Assembly: GCF_001507855.1 (NCBI RefSeq)
Contig: NZ_LGEN01000021.1
Coordinates: forward strand, 1 to 62,971
Reading direction: 5' to 3'
Length of the DNA: 62,971 bases
From: Halomonas sp. 54_146
Lineage (GTDB): Bacteria; Pseudomonadota; Gammaproteobacteria; Pseudomonadales; Halomonadaceae
In this document: positions 1 through 7,453 of the stretch, piece after piece
Layout: every line of letters starts with the position of its first letter
How positions within the stretch are numbered: the stretch's first letter is position 1
Translations under genes and position numbers: made by a program
Notes under the pieces: model-generated
What the model was told of the DNA's origin: nothing
Database searches by the model: none
The model's input: the letters and a program-made list of their open reading frames with translations, nothing else

Positions 1-298
1 ACTGCTCGACGGCATTGCCGACAAGCTGGGTGCCGCCATTGGCGCTTCCCGCGCGGCGGTAGACGCAGGCTTTGTGCCCAACGACATGCAGGTCGGCCAG
101 ACGGGCAAAATCGTCGCGCCTGAGCTGTACATCGCGGTAGGCATCAGCGGCGCGATTCAACACCTGGCAGGCATGAAAGACTCCAAGGTGATCGTCGCGA
201 TCAACAAAGATGAAGAAGCGCCGATCTTCCAAGTGGCGGATTACGGCCTGGTGGGGGATTTGTTCGAGATCTTGCCGGAGTTGGAAAATAATATTTAG
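1..298 (+). CDS. etfA: Electron transfer flavoprotein alpha subunit, C-terminal part (5' end outside window)
   Basis: The reading frame is open from the left edge and ends at a TAG at 296-298, giving about 98 residues. The sequence is the FAD-binding C-terminal domain of EtfA, with the conserved stretches [19 protein letters not shown] and [20 protein letters not shown], followed by the usual D-x-G-x-x-x-D-x-F end. EtfA/EtfB passes electrons from acyl-CoA and other flavin dehydrogenases to ETF-ubiquinone oxidoreductase in the cytoplasm. etfB is expected just upstream, outside the window. Only the 3' third is visible, so nothing can be said about its start or promoter. Confidence 0.95.
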   Translation, partial: LLDGIADKLGAAIGASRAAVDAGFVPNDMQVGQTGKIVAPELYIAVGISGAIQHLAGMKDSKVIVAINKDEEAPIFQVADYGLVGDLFEILPELENNI

Positions 299-323
299 CA
301 AAACCCCGATAGCGAAAAACTGC

Positions 324-387
324 ACGGGCTAAGCGGATTAACCGTTTGCCCGTTGTATGCTCAAAGCGTGGGTGCCGCGCTTTGAGC
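324..387 (+). terminator. Two consecutive stem-loops between etfA and rsd
   Basis: An imperfect hairpin at 324-353 (outer arms acgggc/gcccgt with an inner GU-containing stem) is followed at 359-387 by a perfect 10-bp stem (gctcaaagcg/cgctttgagc, 9-nt loop). They lie between the convergent ends of etfA (+) and rsd (-) and could serve both strands. Neither has a strong T-run, so intrinsic termination is inferred from position and stem quality. Confidence 0.55.
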
Positions 388-439
388 TTGAGAAGCCGCC
401 TCTGGCACCTGACAATACGGGCACCTGGAAATACAAATG

Positions 440-928
440 TTAAGCGGGCGCTTTGGTATGCTGAGGGCTATGAACGGCGTGTAAGCGCGCGATTAACTGG
501 TCTTCCAGCGCGAAGCGTTCGGTAAGGCCGCGGGCTAAACGGTCAATCCAGGCGGGCAGGCGGGCGATGTTCTGCTCACAGCTAAGCTCGCTGTCGAAAT
601 CGGTATCGAATTCCAACACCATCTCAGTAGACATCGCTAAACGCTCAAGCAGCTTGTCTGCAATCAGCAGCGCTTCCTCATCGTCAAAGGCTTGCGCCTC
701 TTCAGAAAGCTGCGGATAAATTTCAAAATGGCCAGCGCTAATGTAGTCCATCAACAGTTCACTGAACGTATCAATGGGGGCTTTGCTCACCGCTTCGAGC
801 TCAGCATCACACGCGTCTTTCAGCTCGATAAAGCTGACGAGCAAATGACGACGCTGATCCAACCAGCGGTCTATCAACACATGCACGCCTCCCCAGCGCT
901 CCAGGGCATTTTTGCAATCTTCGAGCAT
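440..928 (-). CDS. rsd: Rsd/AlgQ-family anti-sigma-70 factor
   Basis: A 162-residue all-helical protein of the Rsd/AlgQ family. Near the N-terminus it has the family's VLIDRWLDQRRHLL segment, which resembles the conserved L-V-D-R-W-L-x-x-R-x-x-L of E. coli Rsd, then the DYISAGHFEIYPQL segment and an RFALEDQLIARL C-terminal helix. Rsd proteins bind the housekeeping sigma factor in stationary phase and favour alternative sigma factors; in Pseudomonas the homologue AlgQ also affects alginate and siderophore genes. The start is supported by an AAGGAG Shine-Dalgarno directly upstream. It is convergent with etfA and divergent from the ABC importer. Confidence 0.9.
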   Translation of the reverse strand: MLEDCKNALERWGGVHVLIDRWLDQRRHLLVSFIELKDACDAELEAVSKAPIDTFSELLMDYISAGHFEIYPQLSEEAQAFDDEEALLIADKLLERLAMSTEMVLEFDTDFDSELSCEQNIARLPAWIDRLARGLTERFALEDQLIARLHAVHSPQHTKAPA

Positions 929-1247
929 GGGGCTTTCTCCTTAACTCAACTTTTAACTTTAATTAGTCGCCAAGAAAAGTCATTAGCCGACCAGAAAAGC
1001 GAATAGGCTTAGGGTCGCGTCTCTGCCTACCTCTGTCAATCCCACCAAGTACGGTTTCCGTCATACTAACCTTTACGGGCATACATTCACGGCCATACCG
1101 CTTTCGTATACGGCTTACGTTATAACATGCCCTGTTTTCACCTGGCAGCAACCAAATAGTCGCAGCTTTTGTTGTTCTTAACGATAGTTTTCAGCAAGAT
1201 GACGTACGCCAAATGCGGCAAGGGTTAATTAAAACAAGGAACCTACC
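929..1247. other. Divergent intergenic region between rsd and the ABC importer
   Basis: 319 bp with no convincing gene. It should hold the promoters of both rsd (-) and the importer (+). A degenerate 20-bp direct repeat sits at 962-1001. Around 1095-1120 there is a locally symmetric stretch containing cgtatacgg. A 62-codon TTG-initiated frame on the minus strand (963-1151) lacks a ribosome-binding site and any family resemblance, and is not called. Confidence 0.5.
962..1001. repeat. Degenerate 20-bp tandem repeat, 2 copies
   Basis: Two adjacent 20-bp units (962-981 and 982-1001), both of the form attag[tc]cg..aagaaaag.., lie about 35 bp upstream of the rsd start codon. Confidence 0.6.
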
Positions 1248-2390
1248 ATGAAACAGATAACGCGCTTGGGCATTGGCCTACTGCTCTCCTCAAGCCTGGC
1301 CACCGCTCACGCGGATGAGGTCAAAATAGGCATGATCACCACCCTTTCTGGCGGCGGCTCGCATTTGGGTGTGGATGTTCGCGATGGCTTTATGCTGGCA
1401 CTTGAACAGTCGGGCCGCGACGATGTGGAGGTATTGATCCAGGATGACGCTAACCGTCCCGATCTGGCGCGCAGCTTGTCCAATGAGTTTATGCAGCGAG
1501 ATAAGGTCGATATTCTCACCGGGATTATCTGGTCGAACCTGGCGATGGCGGTCGTGCCGTCTGTAGTGCGTCAGGGAACCTTCTACCTTTCACCCAATGC
1601 AGGGCCTTCTGATTTAGCCGGGCGCATGTGCCACGAAAACTACTTCAACGTGGCGTATCAGAACGACAACCTACACGGCGCGATGGGCGCTTATATGCGT
1701 GAACAGGGGTATGAGCGCCCAATCATTATGGCGCCCAACTACCCCGCCGGCACCGATGCCTTGGCAGGCTTCAAACACCTTTATGAAGGCGATGTCGTCG
1801 GCGAGCTTTACACCCAAATAGGCCAGACCGATTACGCCGCTGAAATTGCCCAGATCCGCAATAGCGATGCCGATAGCCTGTTCTTCTTCTTGCCCGGCGG
1901 CATGGGTATTTCGTTTATGAAGCAATGGGAAAGTTCCGGCGTTGAGATGCCGATCTTTGGCGCGGCGTTCTCCTTTGATGAAATTCTGATCAAAGCGGTG
2001 GGCAGTGCCGCCATTGGTGCCCGCAATACCTCGCTATGGGCTTACGATTTGGACAACGAAGCCAACAACCGCTTTGTAGCGGGCTTCCAGGCCGCCTACG
2101 ACCGCATGCCAACGCTTTACGCGGCGCAAGGTTACGACACCGCCAACCTGATCCTTAGCGCGCTTGAAACCGCCCACCCGGATGACAAAGACGCCTTCCG
2201 CGAAGCGCTGCGGGCGGCCGACTTTGACAGCGTGCGCGGCGAATTCCGCTTTGGCACTAACCAGCACCCCATTCAGGATATTTACGTGCGTGAAGTCGTA
2301 GAAGGCGACGATGGTGAGCCCACCAATCGCTTGATGGGTATCGCTATTGAAGATATTCAAGACGTTTATGCCGAACAGTGCCAGATGTAA
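1248..2390 (+). CDS. ABC transporter periplasmic substrate-binding protein (LivK/Peripla_BP_6 type)
   Basis: 380 residues with a clear Sec signal peptide (positive n-region KQITR, hydrophobic core, predicted cut after AHA near residue 22). A type I periplasmic-binding fold follows, beginning VKIGMITTLSGGGSHLG, typical of the branched-chain amino-acid/amide receptor family. An AAGGAA ribosome-binding site precedes the ATG. It is the first gene of a five-gene importer and is separated from the first permease by a small hairpin. The family binds leucine, urea, amides, short-chain dicarboxylates or aromatic acids; the ligand cannot be read from sequence. The convergent amidase-like hydrolase hints at an amide or aromatic compound, but that is weak. 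Confidence 0.88.
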   Translation: MKQITRLGIGLLLSSSLATAHADEVKIGMITTLSGGGSHLGVDVRDGFMLALEQSGRDDVEVLIQDDANRPDLARSLSNEFMQRDKVDILTGIIWSNLAMAVVPSVVRQGTFYLSPNAGPSDLAGRMCHENYFNVAYQNDNLHGAMGAYMREQGYERPIIMAPNYPAGTDALAGFKHLYEGDVVGELYTQIGQTDYAAEIAQIRNSDADSLFFFLPGGMGISFMKQWESSGVEMPIFGAAFSFDEILIKAVGSAAIGARNTSLWAYDLDNEANNRFVAGFQAAYDRMPTLYAAQGYDTANLILSALETAHPDDKDAFREALRAADFDSVRGEFRFGTNQHPIQDIYVREVVEGDDGEPTNRLMGIAIEDIQDVYAEQCQM

Positions 2391-2400
2391 GCTCCCCTCG

Positions 2401-2420
2401 GCTGGGTGAACACACCCAGC
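2401..2420 (+). terminator. Intra-operon hairpin after the binding-protein gene
   Basis: Perfect 8-bp stem with a 4-nt loop (gctgggtg-aaca-cacccagc), 10 bp after the binding-protein stop and before the permease start. It is followed by ctttatcct, which is only mildly T-rich. Such hairpins after binding-protein genes often give partial termination or protect the upstream mRNA, so that the receptor is made in excess of the membrane parts. Confidence 0.55.
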
Positions 2421-2453
2421 CTTTATCCTCTTACCGCGCTAAGGATGCCTAAC

Positions 2454-3374
2454 GTGTCGGTTACTCTGCTGATTGAGCAATTACTTAACGGCGTGCAGCT
2501 TGGCACCATGCTGTTTTTGATGGCCAGTGGCCTTACGCTGGTGTTTGGGGTTATGGGGCTTATCAACCTTGCCCACGGCTCCTTTTATATGGTGGGGGCC
2601 TACGCCACTGCCACGGTGACGGCTTCGACAGGCTCTTTTTTATTGGGGTTGGGTGCCGGTATAGCGGCAGCGGCCTTGGTGGGTGCCTTGGTGGAACTGC
2701 TAGTGATTCGCCGGCTTTACCATCGCCCTCACCTTGACCAAGTTCTGGCGACCTTTGCGCTTATTTTGATTTTTTCCGAAGGCACGCGCTGGCTTTTCGG
2801 CTCGTCGCCCCTGCGGCTTAGCCCGCCTTCCTGGCTAACCGGATTTGTCACCCTGCCGGGCGATACCCGCTACCCCATCTACCGGCTGATGCTGATCGGG
2901 GTGGGCATTACCATTTCGATTGCCCTTTACGTTTTGATCTCTAAAACACGTTTAGGCATGCGCATTCGGGCGGGTGAAAGCGACCGCGAAATGATTGGCG
3001 CGCTGGGGGTCAATATTTCCAAGCTGTATACCGTGGTGTTTGCCTTGGGCGCGGGGCTTGCAGGTTTGGCCGGTGCATTGGTCGGTGCGCTGCAATCGGT
3101 GCAGGTGGGCATGGGGGAGCCGGTGCTGATTCTGGCCTTTGTCGTCATCGTGATTGGCGGTATTGGCTCGATTAAGGGCGCGCTGCTCGGTGCGCTGCTG
3201 GTGGGTATTGTCGATACGTTGGGCCGCGTCTATTTGCCTATCTTCTTTCAAGCGTTTATGCCCCCTTCTGAGGCAACCGGCGTTGGCTCGGCGCTGGCCG
3301 CGATGCTGATCTATATCCTCATGGCTGTCATTCTCGCGTTTAAGCCTAAGGGGCTGTTCTCTGCTCATGTCTAA
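2454..3374 (+). CDS. livH: ABC transporter permease, LivH family
   Basis: About 306 residues, very hydrophobic, with the family's LEQLLNGVQLG-like N-terminus, GLTLVFGVMGLINLAHG in the first membrane segments, and the EAA-like cytoplasmic loop around RIRAGESDREMIGALGVN that contacts the ATPase. I place the start at GTG 2454 because AAGGA at 2441-2445 is then correctly spaced. ATG 2445 and an upstream GTG at 2406 are in frame, but 2406 lies inside the hairpin and 2445 leaves no spacer. The 3' end overlaps the next gene by 8 bp. It forms the membrane channel with the LivM partner. Confidence 0.9.
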   Translation: MSVTLLIEQLLNGVQLGTMLFLMASGLTLVFGVMGLINLAHGSFYMVGAYATATVTASTGSFLLGLGAGIAAAALVGALVELLVIRRLYHRPHLDQVLATFALILIFSEGTRWLFGSSPLRLSPPSWLTGFVTLPGDTRYPIYRLMLIGVGITISIALYVLISKTRLGMRIRAGESDREMIGALGVNISKLYTVVFALGAGLAGLAGALVGALQSVQVGMGEPVLILAFVVIVIGGIGSIKGALLGALLVGIVDTLGRVYLPIFFQAFMPPSEATGVGSALAAMLIYILMAVILAFKPKGLFSAHV

Positions 3375-4431
3375 TCACACTGCTTCGTCTAATAATGCCT
3401 CCCAGAACACAGCCGCCAAGGCTGCGCTCGCTGCTCACGCCAATAGCCACTTCAACCGCAAAGGGCTGGTTCAGCTGGCCCTACTCGGCCTGCTGCTGTT
3501 GCTGCCGGTGGCGGCGTATTTTTTGGGCCATACCTATTATGTCAATCTGGCCTCTCGAATCACCATTATCGCCATGGCAGCGGTCGGCCTTAACCTGGCC
3601 ATTGGCTACGGCGGCATGGTGAGCTTTGGCCATGCCGCCTATTTTGGCCTGGGTGGCTATGTGGCCGGCATCAGCGCCTACCACGCCTTTGATTTAACGC
3701 CGTTTATGAGCTGGCCGTTTACCGTGCCGGGTAGCGATAGCATGCTGGTCGTGTGGCTCGTCACTGTGCTGCTGTGCGCGCTACTGGCGCTGGCCATCGG
3801 CGCTATCTCACTGCGCACCACCGGGGTGTACTTCATTATGATCACCCTCGCGTTCGCGCAGATGATTTATTACTTTGCCAACTCCTGGCCGACTTACGGC
3901 GGTCAGGATGGCCTGCCGATTTATATTCGCAATACCCTGCCCCTGGCAGACAGCAGCAATGCGCTCAGCTATTTCCTGATCTGCTTCACTGGCTTGGTGC
4001 TGGCGATGGCCATCACTTCACGACTGATGAAATCGCGTTTTGGAGCGGCACTGACCATGGCGCGGCTTAACGATGTGCGCCTAGCCACTGCGGGGGTTAA
4101 CCCCTACCCCATTCGCCTAGTGGCGTTTGTAATGTCAGCGGTGATTACTGGGCTTGCCGGCGCGCTCTATGCAGATCTCAATGGCTTTGTTAGCCCAGCA
4201 ATGCTCAGCTGGCACTTCTCTGGTGAACTGATGGTGATCGTCATTTTAGGCGGTGTGGGGCGGCTTTATGGCCCCCTGGCCGGTGCGGTGCTGTTTGTGA
4301 TGATGGAGACCCTGCTAGGCGGCTTTACCGAGTACTGGCAGCTTTTCCTGGGGCTAGTGCTGCTTGGGGTGGTGCTGTTTGCCAAGCACGGGGTGATGGG
4401 CTGGCTGGCGGGGAGGGAACGCAATGAGTGA
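3367..4431 (+). CDS. livM: ABC transporter permease, LivM family
   Basis: 354 residues. A polar N-terminal tail of about 30 residues, rich in Asn, Ser and Ala, precedes the membrane domain. Family features are AAVGLNLAIGYGGMVSFGHAAYFGLGGY and the EAA-like loop RFGAALTMARLNDVRLATAGVN (quoted in parts). It is the second channel subunit of the importer. Its ATG lies inside the end of livH and its stop overlaps the start of livG by 8 bp, which implies translational coupling. Confidence 0.9.
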   Translation: MSNHTASSNNASQNTAAKAALAAHANSHFNRKGLVQLALLGLLLLLPVAAYFLGHTYYVNLASRITIIAMAAVGLNLAIGYGGMVSFGHAAYFGLGGYVAGISAYHAFDLTPFMSWPFTVPGSDSMLVVWLVTVLLCALLALAIGAISLRTTGVYFIMITLAFAQMIYYFANSWPTYGGQDGLPIYIRNTLPLADSSNALSYFLICFTGLVLAMAITSRLMKSRFGAALTMARLNDVRLATAGVNPYPIRLVAFVMSAVITGLAGALYADLNGFVSPAMLSWHFSGELMVIVILGGVGRLYGPLAGAVLFVMMETLLGGFTEYWQLFLGLVLLGVVLFAKHGVMGWLAGRERNE

Positions 4432-5176
4432 GAGCATCCTTTCACTGCAACACCTGCATAAGCGCTTTGGCGCACTTCAGGCGACTAACGATGTCTCGCT
4501 GGATCTTCAGCAAGGGGAAATTCACGCTCTTATTGGCCCCAACGGCGCGGGGAAATCAACCCTGATCGGCCAAATTGCCGGCAATATACGCCCCGACGAG
4601 GGTCGCGTGTATTTAGCCGATACTGAGATCACCGGCATGAGCATCGCCCAGCGGGCACGCCTGGGGCTAGGGCGCAGTTTCCAGGTCTCATCGCTGGCCG
4701 AGCCGCTCTCGGTGATGCGCAATGTGATGATGGGCGTTCAGGCGCTGCAGAGCCATAGCTTTCGGTTCTGGAAGCCCGTCGCCCGCGACCAGCAGCTGCT
4801 TGAACCGGCTTATGCAGCGCTGGAACGCATGCAGCTGAGCCACCGCGCCTGGACGCCGGTGTGCGAGCTTTCTCATGGCGAGCGCCGCCAGGTAGAAATG
4901 GCCTGCGCCCTGGCACTCAAGCCCCGCGCCCTACTGCTGGACGAACCCATGGCGGGCCTAGGCCCAGAAGGCTCAGCGAAGCTGACCGAACTGCTTGAAG
5001 CGCTAAAGCGGGAAGTGCCTATTCTACTCATTGAGCACGATATGGAAGCGGTGTTTCGCCTTGCTGATCGTATTTCGGTGCTGGTCTCCGGCAGCGTTAT
5101 CGCCCATGGCGATAGTCAGGCGATTAAGCAAGATCCGCGCGTTCGTGAAGCCTACCTGGGGGATTTAGATGCTTAA
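4424..5176 (+). CDS. livG: ABC transporter ATP-binding protein, LivG family
   Basis: 250 residues. Walker A GPNGAGKST at about 38-46, ABC signature LSHGE at about 149-153 (His replaces the more common Gly), Walker B LLLDEP at about 170-175, and switch His in EHDMEAVF. A GGGAGG ribosome-binding site precedes the ATG inside livM. The Q-loop region with SFQVSSLAEPLSV and the LivG-type length place it with LivG rather than LivF. It pairs with livF to energise import, and its stop overlaps the livF start by 8 bp. Confidence 0.92.
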   Translation: MSESILSLQHLHKRFGALQATNDVSLDLQQGEIHALIGPNGAGKSTLIGQIAGNIRPDEGRVYLADTEITGMSIAQRARLGLGRSFQVSSLAEPLSVMRNVMMGVQALQSHSFRFWKPVARDQQLLEPAYAALERMQLSHRAWTPVCELSHGERRQVEMACALALKPRALLLDEPMAGLGPEGSAKLTELLEALKREVPILLIEHDMEAVFRLADRISVLVSGSVIAHGDSQAIKQDPRVREAYLGDLDA

Positions 5177-5849
5177 AGTGACCGATATTGAAACGTTTTA
5201 TGGCCCCTCCCAGGCGCTGTTTGGGGTAAACCTTGCCGTTAACGCCGGTGAAATGGTCGCCTTAATGGGGCGCAACGGCATGGGCAAAACCACCACCATA
5301 CGCTCAATTTTCGGCCTTACCCCAGCTAGCCGCGGCAGCATTGAATTTGAATCCCAGAACCTGCGCCGCTTACCCGCTTACCGCATCGCCAAAGCGGGGC
5401 TGGGCTTGGTACCCGAGGGTCGCCGCTGCTTTGCTAATTTGTCGGTGCGTGAAAACCTGCTGGTAACGGCGCGACCGGGTGAATGGACGCTGCAAAAAGT
5501 AGCAACGCTGTTTCCCCGCTTAGCGGAGCGCCACGCACAAATGGCCAACACCCTTTCTGGCGGTGAACAGCAGATGCTGGCCATTGGCCGTGCGCTGATG
5601 ACCAATCCACGCCTGCTGGTACTGGATGAAGCCACTGAAGGTTTAGCGCCGGTGATCCGGCAAGAGATCTGGCGCGCCATTCGCCTGTTTAAGGAGCAAG
5701 GGCAGGCAACGCTGCTGGTGGATAAGTCGTTAAGCGAAATTCTGCCCATCGCCGACCGTTGCACTATCCTGGAGAAAGGCCGCAGCGTATGGGAAGGTAA
5801 GCCAAACGCGCTGGATAGCGCCGTTCGTGATCGCTACCTGGGCGTTTAG
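5169..5849 (+). CDS. livF: ABC transporter ATP-binding protein, LivF family
   Basis: 226 residues. Walker A GRNGMGKTT at about 34-42, the LivF hallmark LGLVPEGRRCFANLSVRENL (79-98), signature LSGGEQQ at about 129-135 and Walker B LLVLDEA at about 149-155. Where most family members have EQN after the D-loop, this one has VDKSLSEIL, so the usual switch-histidine region differs slightly. It is the last gene of the importer operon and ends 4 bp before the stop codon of the convergent hydrolase. Confidence 0.92.
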   Translation: MLKVTDIETFYGPSQALFGVNLAVNAGEMVALMGRNGMGKTTTIRSIFGLTPASRGSIEFESQNLRRLPAYRIAKAGLGLVPEGRRCFANLSVRENLLVTARPGEWTLQKVATLFPRLAERHAQMANTLSGGEQQMLAIGRALMTNPRLLVLDEATEGLAPVIRQEIWRAIRLFKEQGQATLLVDKSLSEILPIADRCTILEKGRSVWEGKPNALDSAVRDRYLGV

Positions 5850-5853
5850 GTGC

Positions 5854-6768
5854 TCAAGCGTGGAACGCTTTAATCCATTCGACAAAGCAGCCATCGTTAA
5901 GACTGTTTTTAAGGCCGTTTTTAAGACTGTCTTTAATAAGATAGTGCTCAAGAATCGAGAAGTGGTCTGCGTCGGGAAGTAGCTGCTGGGTTACTGCTTG
6001 GCCTTGCTCTTTTAAATACTCGGTCACATGCTCCGCATAGCTACTCATCTGCCGCGCAAACTCGTCAGACTCAAGCCCCCCTGCCACCAGCTTAACCGCG
6101 GCAGGCACTCGGCACGGCAGCCATAAGGGGCTGAACTCCTGCACATCGCGCCCGCTAAGCTGGAGCTTGGGTTGCAGCCACGACCAGGGAAAAGGCCGAA
6201 GATCGTAAAGTCCGCTAATACACAGCGCGCCGCGAATCAGTTGGTTGGGTAAGCCAAAAGCGCCTTCCCAATCCGTCGACATTAGCATCGCGCAAAGATG
6301 CCCACCCGCTGAATGCCCTGAAATACTCAGTTGCTCAGGATCAACGCCCAATTCAGCGGCATGCGTATAAACATAGGCCACCGCCGCCTGGCTCTGCCGC
6401 ACTAGCTCGCTAAAGCGCACCTGCGGGCAGAGCGCGTAGTTGACCACCGCGACGGTGATGCCGGCGTTCACCAAATCATCGACGATAAAGCTAAATTCAC
6501 GGTGACTCAGCGAGCGCCAGTAGCCGCCGTGGAAAAATACATGCACCGGTGCCTTAGACCCATCAGCAAGAGGTGCCTCAGCATGAAAGATATCCATGCG
6601 CTCAGCAAGCGTGGGGCCATAGGATAGATCAAGCGTTGTACGGTGGCGTGCCCGTGACGCCTCGCTGCGCTGACGCCAATCCTTTACCAACACCGCCGGG
6701 TCTCGCCCCAGCATCGGGTCGTAGGCACGGTCGATCTCTTCTTGTGTCGCAAAGTGTTGATAAAGCAC
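5854..6768 (-). CDS. Alpha/beta hydrolase, kynurenine-formamidase-like
   Basis: About 304 residues. The oxyanion motif is HGGYWRSL, the nucleophile elbow GHSAGGH, and a catalytic His lies in DADHFSILE near the C-terminus. This arrangement is typical of the arylformamidase/esterase group of the alpha/beta-hydrolase fold. I choose GTG 6768 because a GGGGG run lies just upstream; a longer TTG start at 6786 is possible. Near the C-terminus there is a threefold K-x-x-L tetrapeptide repeat encoded by a 12-bp tandem repeat. No other tryptophan-degradation gene is nearby, so the substrate is not established. Confidence 0.82.
   Translation of the reverse strand: MLYQHFATQEEIDRAYDPMLGRDPAVLVKDWRQRSEASRARHRTTLDLSYGPTLAERMDIFHAEAPLADGSKAPVHVFFHGGYWRSLSHREFSFIVDDLVNAGITVAVVNYALCPQVRFSELVRQSQAAVAYVYTHAAELGVDPEQLSISGHSAGGHLCAMLMSTDWEGAFGLPNQLIRGALCISGLYDLRPFPWSWLQPKLQLSGRDVQEFSPLWLPCRVPAAVKLVAGGLESDEFARQMSSYAEHVTEYLKEQGQAVTQQLLPDADHFSILEHYLIKDSLKNGLKNSLNDGCFVEWIKAFHA
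5899..5934 (-). repeat. 12-bp tandem repeat, 3 copies, inside the hydrolase C-terminus
   Basis: Three 12-bp units (5899-5910, 5911-5922, 5923-5934; consensus aagactgttttt on the + strand) keep the frame and encode KDSL-KNGL-KNSL. The repeat lies between the catalytic-His region and the C-terminus, about 45 bp before the stop codon. Confidence 0.8.
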
Positions 6769-6820
6769 GCCGCCCCCACTATGCAATGGTTTATAAAAAA
6801 TGGCTTATGAAAAATGGTTC

Positions 6821-6918
6821 GGTCAGAACAGCCCTTGGCGGGGGCGCTGTAGACCCGTCCATGGGCGCTACTTTCGCCATCCATGGCGAAAGACCCCCGC
6901 TACGGGTTGATTCTGACC
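6821..6918. repeat. Nested palindromic intergenic element (REP/MITE-like)
   Basis: Three nested complementary arm pairs: ggtcagaa (6821-6828) with ttctgacc (6911-6918), gcggggg (6838-6844) with cccccgc (6894-6900), and an inner tttcgccat (6872-6880) with atggcgaaa (6883-6891). The whole 98-bp element fills the gap between dsbB and the hydrolase gene. Near-symmetric spacing of the arms argues for a folded, possibly mobile or dispersed element rather than a simple terminator. Confidence 0.6.
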
Positions 6919-6952
6919 TTATCCAATAGCGTTAAACCTACCGCTGGCGTAC

Positions 6953-7453
6953 TTAACCCTGGTTTTTAAAAAACAGCATACGCAGCGGGGCAATTGCCAG
7001 GATGGCAAAACCGATCAGCGTCCACGCGGGTAGCGAGAGGCCGAGTAAGGAGAAATCAATCTCGGCGCACTCGCCAGAGCCGGTTAACACCATGGCGACC
7101 ACGTCCTGCATAGGCAGGATATCCATCATGTAATCAAGCCCAGGGCCGCAAGACGGCACTTCATCAGCAGGCAAGCCTTGCAGCCACACATGACGCCCAG
7201 CGATAAAGGCACCGGTTCCCACGGCAGCCAGCGCAAGCAGCCCGTAAATCACTTTGCCCACACGCCCTGCCGGGCTGTGAATGGCGGCTATCGCGAACAC
7301 AATGCCCGCCGCGATGACGGCAACGCGCTGGAAGATACACAGCGGGCAGGGTTCCAAACCGCCAAGGTGTTCTAACCCCAGGGCGACCGCCATCATCAAT
7401 ACGCAGAAAGCAAGACCCGCAAGCGCCGCAGAACGAAACGAGTACCGGGTCAT
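6953..7453 (-). CDS. dsbB: Disulfide bond formation protein DsbB
   Basis: 166 residues with four predicted membrane helices. The first periplasmic loop carries the CPLC redox pair (Cys36, Cys39) in EPCPLCIFQRV; the second loop carries the other pair (Cys102 in SCGPGLDYM and Cys129 in GSGEC). These are the four essential cysteines of DsbB, which reoxidises periplasmic DsbA and passes electrons to quinone in the inner membrane. Its ATG overlaps the gshA stop by 4 bp, so the two are probably co-transcribed and coupled. Confidence 0.95.
   Translation of the reverse strand: MTRYSFRSAALAGLAFCVLMMAVALGLEHLGGLEPCPLCIFQRVAVIAAGIVFAIAAIHSPAGRVGKVIYGLLALAAVGTGAFIAGRHVWLQGLPADEVPSCGPGLDYMMDILPMQDVVAMVLTGSGECAEIDFSLLGLSLPAWTLIGFAILAIAPLRMLFFKNQG

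Noticed and set aside
963..1151. 62-codon minus-strand frame upstream of rsd
   Set aside because: TTG start without a ribosome-binding site, basic low-complexity product, and overlaps a tandem repeat and presumed promoters.
5378..5764. Antisense 128-codon frame in livF
   Set aside because: Antisense shadow of a well-supported ATPase gene, with no independent start signal.
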